DNA from: Primulina eburnea
Lineage: Eukaryota > Streptophyta > Magnoliopsida > Lamiales > Gesneriaceae
DNA: 64,000 nt
Direction of reading: 5' to 3'
Assembly: GCF_022965805.1 (NCBI RefSeq)
Contig: NC_133114.1
Location: forward strand, 10,436,261 to 10,500,260
The translations under genes were made by a program, and so were the position numbers. The first letter of the stretch is position 1. The number at the start of each line of letters is the position of its first letter. Positions 58,583 to 64,000 of this stretch are shown here, piece by piece. The notes under the pieces are model-generated. The model had not been told where the DNA came from and did not search any database. It saw only the letters and a list, made by a program, of their open reading frames with translations.

Positions 58583-60230
58583 ATCATTTAGTGATAGGCC
58601 ATAACAGTATTCAAAATAATTGTATCTAAATAACATTTTGTATATTGTCTATTATCAGTTGATATATATTAGAAATTTCAGTTTGGCAGTGTTTAAGTTC
58701 AAACTGAATTGAGATTTTACAAATTACTTATACTATCCAAAGTCTTCTAGTGTGAGCTTTCCAAAAGGAAGAATGGATGATATATGAGCTTGAGTCTCTG
58801 AACATTCAAAAACATACATGTGCATTTTCAACTTTCAGTTTACTTAGTCAACCTTGTTTGTGATTTTTTCTAATATGTAAGTTTGTCTTCTTTCCACACT
58901 TTTATGTTAGTCAACTGATATTGACACTCGAGAATATATAATTTAATTGTGACCTAGCTAATTTAAATGGAAAAAATAAATTGGATCAAGTGTTTATTCA
59001 ACCCCTTTTAAATACTTCAATTGATCTTATTAAATAGCTTAATAAATTAAAATACCGTTTGGTGTGAAAGGTCAGTCTTAGTTAATTATACATCATTTTT
59101 TGTTGGGTTGTTCAATTACGGGTTTGTTAAGTTTTAGATAAAAATTCGAACAAATTATATTTTATCGGTTTTACAAAATTTTAAACCAACCCAAATCATA
59201 AGATTTTATAACGAAACCAACCCAAACCATGAATTTTGGTTTAGTTAGGTCTAGTCTTGGATTACTGTTTTTAAGTTTCAGAGTTAATTAATGCATGAAA
59301 TATTGTAATTCGAGAAAAAAAAAAAATTACAATCGAAACTTGATAGAAATTGAGTGCATATTTTGTTTATGAAAGTTGAGTGAATATTTTATTTGGTCGT
59401 GAACTAGAAAGATTATAAGTAAAAATATATATTAAACTATTTATGCAAGTTACAAAATTTCACAACTTATAGAAAAGCTTAAACTTTTGAAGTTGCAAGT
59501 TATTTTTATTTGGGATAAAAATTAGCAATAAATAAATTCTCAATATAAATGATTTATTCCAAAGTTCATTACTAACAATACAAATTAAAATTAAATAAAT
59601 ATAACTATACTCAAGAAAAATCACACTAAATTAACAAAATTTATTACATGATTTTTATATCAATATAATCAGTTTGGATTGATTTAGTTTGATTTATTTT
59701 TATCCAAAAATTGCACCAAATTAATTTTTACTGTTTGGTTGATTTTGAAACCAATCCAAACTGTACACCTGAAAACCTATCCAAATCATGCGTTTTGATT
59801 TTGTTTTAGAGTTCAACTCGGTTTGGTTCTTTTTTTGAACACTCCATTTGTTTCAATAAGATTTGACTCAAATTCAACCAATGATCATATTTAAAAATTA
59901 TCATGTTATACATATATATCATCTTTGTATCATAAATCATTCATCATCTCGTCCCATAAGTCGATTCGTAAGAATAGAGTTAAAACTGCTTAGTTCACAT
60001 AATTACATGCTGGATTTCCTGAGCATCACAATTTCTATACATACAACTAGAAACTTACAAAGATGATGTAGAATCTAGCCATAAATGACTGGCAGATACC
60101 ACTTTACAGATCACGAACCGCAGAAAAAGCTAGTAACTACTGTTAGCAGTTTCCCAGTTCAAAGGGAACAAGAAAATTATAGTCTAACCAAAAAAGGGCC
60201 CGCAGCTCGGTCAGTAGAGAATATTCAAGT
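58583..60230. other. AT-rich intergenic DNA with LTR-like debris
   Basis: No gene seen. About 58970-59040 (ggatcaagtgtttattcaacccc) resembles the end of a copia LTR of the element G type. Two stretches rich in ccaacccaaa/ggtttggtt words (59110-59260 and 59680-59830) look like ends of a decayed repeat. The last 150 bases before 60231 are probably the 3' UTR of the neighbouring minus-strand gene. Confidence 0.4.
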
Positions 60231-63200
60231 CTAAAGCATCGGCGTAACAGAAACTCGGGTATACATTATTTCCCTCACCACATTTCTGACAAACCAGTCA
60301 AAACAAGAACAACATTGGCCTTGAATTGGACAAGTGTGTCGACTCTCAAAGTGGTCACAGCTTAAAGGCCGTGTACGTACTGGGTATACTTCGTTCTGCC
60401 GGTGCTCAAGTCCAACAGTAGCTAAAATGGTGTGTGTAGATGTCCTTGCAATGTCCTTGAAGCTTCTGTAGCCTGCGTTGAAACAAAGTAGCGATCCCAA
60501 GTGAACAAAAAGCATAAGGCTAGCAGTTCCTAAACTATCCGAGGTAGCTGGGAGAATATCCAACCTCTTCCATGAGAATACATGAGCAATCGATGCAAGA
60601 TATTTGACTAAAGATCAGTGAGATAGAATCTTTTATAATGTAAAACGAGATCATAACCACACCACATCACAGTTTAATTTTAAAGAACATGTAAGGCATC
60701 CTTTCTTCGGATATTCAGGCTTTATTTGACACAAAACAGAGTAATGGAAGAGATATATCGTTTAGCCCCTGTTCTTAAAACTTTGCAGTAACTTTTATAT
60801 ATGTTTAATTTATGGTTGCCAGAAAACTTTCAGGAATGCAGCTTATGCGTACAGGCTTAATTTGATATACCTATTTCCATATCTCTGGACAAGCTCTTTA
60901 AATGACTTTTAACCATTGTCTGAACTCGTTCCTTCTCTCGAGGTGAGTGGCTCATCTCTATACTTTGACATGCTGATAAGCTAGTATCAGGGACCCGGGC
61001 CGACCGGCTACTGCAAGGATGGAATTGCTGATTACTCAAACCCCGACCAATCATATGGTTCATCCCAATAAACTCATTATAGGGCAGTCCATTAAGCGAG
61101 TGATACCTGGATGCAGAAGCTTCATTGTCAAGTATTTGTCCCCTCAAATTGCTTAATCTCGGAGAAAGGGCTTCCCTATTATTAAGATAGGTGTTTGAAC
61201 GGTTGGATATGCTTCCCTGGTGATAAACATTTTGCTGTTCAATTCTTGCTGAAGCAACAGTCTGTTCAGGTGCCATTACCCCTTTTTGACCAATTTGAGA
61301 GCCAAAAAGACTGGTACTTGCTGGAGTAACGGTCTGTTTAGGTGCCATTACCTCTTTTTGACCAATTTGATAGCCGAAAAGACTGCTACCTGATACTTGG
61401 CCGACATCACTACTCCTATCTGAGTGTCTACTTCTGTAATTACGAAGTTGATGTATCTGTCTCTGTATTCGTCGTCTTTCATAAAGAGTAAATGCCGCGG
61501 ACCCAGATGAAGGGGAGTCAGCCTGAAAATCTCGAATAGAATGCCTAGGAGATGAAGAGTGTCCAGTTACTTGAGTCAATGGTGTGTCAGGCACATATAA
61601 CTCATTGAGATTAAAAGTTTCCAGGACAGGGACGCCAGGGGATGAAACAACAGCCAGATTGTGATCTGCTCGATGATCAGTGGTTGGATTCACAGCTTGT
61701 GCATTTGAAGAACCAAGAATGGTTGGCTTACAGCCATCACAGTACCAATTTACTTCAGGTACTTCATGCCCAAGACCGACACAATATGTGTGTGCAGGTG
61801 AATCACAAAGATCGCAGAGAAGCATAAGTGCATCATCCCCGTCTTGCTGGCATTCTGTACAAAGAACATTCTCATACGGATCAAGATAGCCCCTGAGCTC
61901 TTCCTCCGATGGTTGATAAACCTGTATCCAACAGAATTAAAAATAATGTGGTCGAAGAAAAATTACAGAAATCCATCAATGACAATAAATCCACGCCTGA
62001 GCTAATTTAAGATCATACCTGATCTCGCTCCGGAACAGGAGTAGCCGCATTCCCCAAATTAAATTTACCATCGATTCGTGCAGTTCTACTGATTGTTGCA
62101 AACCGTTGCTTACAGAGGGGGCAACGAGATTCCACCATTGACCACTCCATTATGCAAGCAAAGCAAAAGTAGTGACTGCAACAATTTAATATTCCTCTGA
62201 CTGTTCTCTTCCCCTCCTCAGATAGACAAATCCCACAGACCTGTTTCCCTACCTCAATCGTCATGTCTTCCAACTTTTCCTTGCCCTTCTTTCCTGGAAG
62301 TTTTCTTTGAGATAGCGCAACTTCTTCATCACGAATAACCTCCGAGACATTGTTACTCCTCAGACTAGAGGTCCTCATTCTGCAAAATTCAGCAGTCTCT
62401 CTAACTTGTTGTCTTTCCTCTTCAGAGATAATGTAGTCTTGATCACTCGACCCTGAACACAAGAAATCTGAATCAGAATCCACGCTTGACTTCTTCCTCC
62501 TTCCCCTGACCTGTTTAATGACCCTTTCCTCGTTCTGTGAAATCCGATTCTGATTTCTAAACTCCTTACCAGGATCAGGTCTATCAGGTCTTCTAATGAC
62601 TTGTTGAGTTCTCGGTTTTCTTCTCATGGTCCTTTTAACCACTTTAGAATTTCTCTTCCTCTTTTGCCCTTTCGCAATCTGAGCAGCAGCTTGCCTGTTA
62701 AGCCTGCTCACCCTGTTCCTCTTTGTGACAAGCAATTCTTTGTCATCGTCTGGTGCAAATTCTTTATTAATATTGTAATCATAATCATCATCTCCTTTCT
62801 CTTCTCGATACAAAACTCTTCTTCTCTTTTTACGCTTCTCAATATAATCTGCATATTTTTCTGCAGATGAAACCCGAGTTTTATTTCTTGGTTTTCCTTG
62901 TCCTTGCCAAAGTTGTATGTCACCACCACCACCTTCTTCTACATCTTGTGGTAACCTACTTTTCTTTCTCTGTTTAGCACCATTGAAATTTTCATCATCT
63001 TGGTTTTCTTCTTCACTAAATACAGCCTTTTTCTTTCTTGTCTTAACAATTCCATTATTATTTCTCCCTTGAAAACCCTTTCTCCCTCTAGGTCTAGAAA
63101 CTTTCTTAATCTTCTTTTTTCCCAAATCCTCCTCAAGTTCACAATCATCTTCTTCCTCCTCCTCACATTCCCCTGAACTTTCTCCTGATTCATCCTCAGA

Positions 63201-63350
63201 AACAATCGAATGCTTTTCACCCTCTGATTCATCAAGCCCTTCTTCTTCACCCACCATGTAATCTTCATCTGATTCATCGGAACCTTTTTTCTTTACCCAA
63301 ACCTTCTTCCTGGTACTACATCTGTAGGCAATCTTGCCCCTCCTTGTCAT
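60231..63350 (-). CDS. RING and PHD finger nuclear protein, three exons
   Basis: Exons (minus): 63350-62019, 61921-60871, 60472-60231, totalling 2,625 nt and 874 residues. The N-terminus MTRRGKIAYRCSTRKKVWVK is basic, followed by acidic Asp/Glu/Ser tracts (about 22-75) and long Lys/Arg-rich low-complexity sequence to about 330, typical of nuclear proteins. C3HC4 RING: C372, C375, C391, H393, C396, C399, C410, C413. C4HC3 PHD: C465, C468, C480, C483, H488, C491, C505, C508. A Ser-rich middle follows, then a conserved C-terminus (KSHLKSLSRDMEIG joined to YRSFKDIARTSTHTIL and CCSCFDWFVRNVVREIM). RING suggests E3 ubiquitin ligase activity and PHD suggests histone-tail reading; both are family-level inferences. 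Introns are GT-AG and keep frame. If the last intron is retained, translation stops at 60857 and gives 798 residues. It looks intact. Confidence 0.88.
60473..60870 (-). other. Intron 2 of the RING-PHD gene
   Basis: 398 bases, donor atag/gtatat and acceptor tttcaacgcag, phase 1. Splicing restores the Gly codon before YRSFKDIA. Without splicing a stop follows after four codons, offering an alternative C-terminus. Confidence 0.8.
61922..62018 (-). other. Intron 1 of the RING-PHD gene
   Basis: 97 bases, donor gatcag/gtatga and acceptor ttggatacag, phase 0. It joins PERDQ to VYQPSEEELRGY and thereby the RING exon to the PHD exon. Confidence 0.88.
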
Positions 63351-63353
63351 CTT

Positions 63354-63945
63354 CTATGCACCAACTAAATCAAACGATGTGATTATAAAACTACTTTAAG
63401 GAATAAGCTACAGAACAAAAGCGGAATAAAGCTTAAACAGAAAAACCAACATCCAATCCCCATTCTCTCTCTGCTGCAAGCTCTATACATATATTTGTAT
63501 CCTATTAAAACATTCATAACTGCATAAGTCATACCTCAGACACAATTTTGAAATATATTTGATACCAACCAATCCCCAAATCTATTTACCGTACACCATG
63601 AGCTGGAATCTAGTTGATCCACAATAAACATCACGATCCATGTTCACTTGCATCAAAAACAAACTCAAATCGAGAAATCAAGGTTCCAAAATGATTTCAC
63701 GGATTCAACTTAAAACTCAATCATATAAAATAAATCACAAACATTAAAAACCCATTAAAGCCCTCCTGGTCCTACCACGCTCCTTTTCGCGAACAACTAA
63801 ACAAAAAACAAATGACAAAGGCTGAATGATCGCCATAACAATAAGAACAGCAGAAAACACCTTAAACGAGAACAAAAAAGGCTAATACAGAGACTGTCTC
63901 TATAGCATGAAAGTGAGAGAAGAGAGGAAGTTTGATGTTTGCTAC
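63354..63945 (-). other. Probable 5' UTR intron of the RING-PHD gene
   Basis: Donor cgcag/gtagca (GT at 63945-63944) and acceptor gtgcatag shortly before the ATG. The stretch holds no other coding sequence and is AT-rich. The first, noncoding exon would run from beyond 63990 to 63946 and the promoter would lie near or past the window edge. Inferred from splice signals only. Confidence 0.45.
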
Positions 63946-64000
63946 CTGCGACAGGAAAGAGGAAACTAGAGTTAAATGAATTTCAACGAACTTTTTCGCT

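Noticed and set aside
1..64000. CRISPR arrays, tRNA, rRNA or bacterial-type operons
   Set aside because: No spaced repeat arrays, cloverleaf-forming sequences or rRNA-like stretches were seen; repeated blocks are LTRs or short tandem units.

Overview
This is nuclear DNA from a flowering plant, most likely a core eudicot. It holds spliced genes with GT-AG introns and one AT-AC intron, AT-rich intergenic DNA, and large plant-type Ty3/gypsy and Ty1/copia LTR retrotransposons primed by initiator tRNA-Met. Two decayed protein fragments (4.4 kb and 57.8-58.6 kb) remind me of hypothetical-protein families amplified in Lamiales such as Gesneriaceae. That is an impression from memory, not a search result.

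Only two host genes are supported. The first, at 10.9-14.6 kb (+), is a five-exon Di19-type zinc-finger gene of about 229 aa; its third intron has U12-type (AT-AC) signals. The second, at 60.2-63.35 kb (-), is a three-exon gene for a RING plus PHD finger nuclear-type protein of about 874 aa.

Almost everything else is retrotransposon. From 0 to 9.6 kb there is a minus-strand LTR (Y) lying in the tail of a plus-strand gypsy element (X), then X's 3' LTR, a gene-family fragment, and a decayed minus-strand copia element with its 5' LTR. From 14.9 to 19.3 kb lie repeat debris, a GAGCTCG-rich tandem repeat and a decayed SIRE-like copia gag.

From 19.3 to 54.7 kb is a nest resolved by target-site duplications (TSDs). 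Old gypsy element D (PR and RT at 19.3-20.39 kb; rest of pol and 3' LTR at 50.13-54.7 kb) is split inside RT by minus-strand copia element A (20390-50130, TSD agatc). A is split inside its own RT by gypsy element B (23354-44869, TSD gaatc/gtatc). B, which has lost all of pol, is split inside its vestigial gag by gypsy element C (27858-39486, TSD gtgag). C's 5' LTR carries a further 1.1-kb LTR-like insertion, and B's 5' LTR a 1.25-kb copia-LTR patch. From 54.7 to 57.8 kb a minus-strand solo LTR (E) sits at the broken end of D's LTR.

C is the only element with a nearly complete gag-pol. It carries one frameshift in gag, a stop before RT, a catalytic Asp-to-Val change in RT, a second frameshift and a stop before the C-terminal chromodomain-like tail. 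Its gag and protease are separated by a clean 179-bp intron-like segment; element D has an acceptor at the same codon position. The related LTR families (X, Y, B, D, E) mostly lack coding bodies, and B is clearly a non-autonomous derivative that shares its leader and gag start with C.
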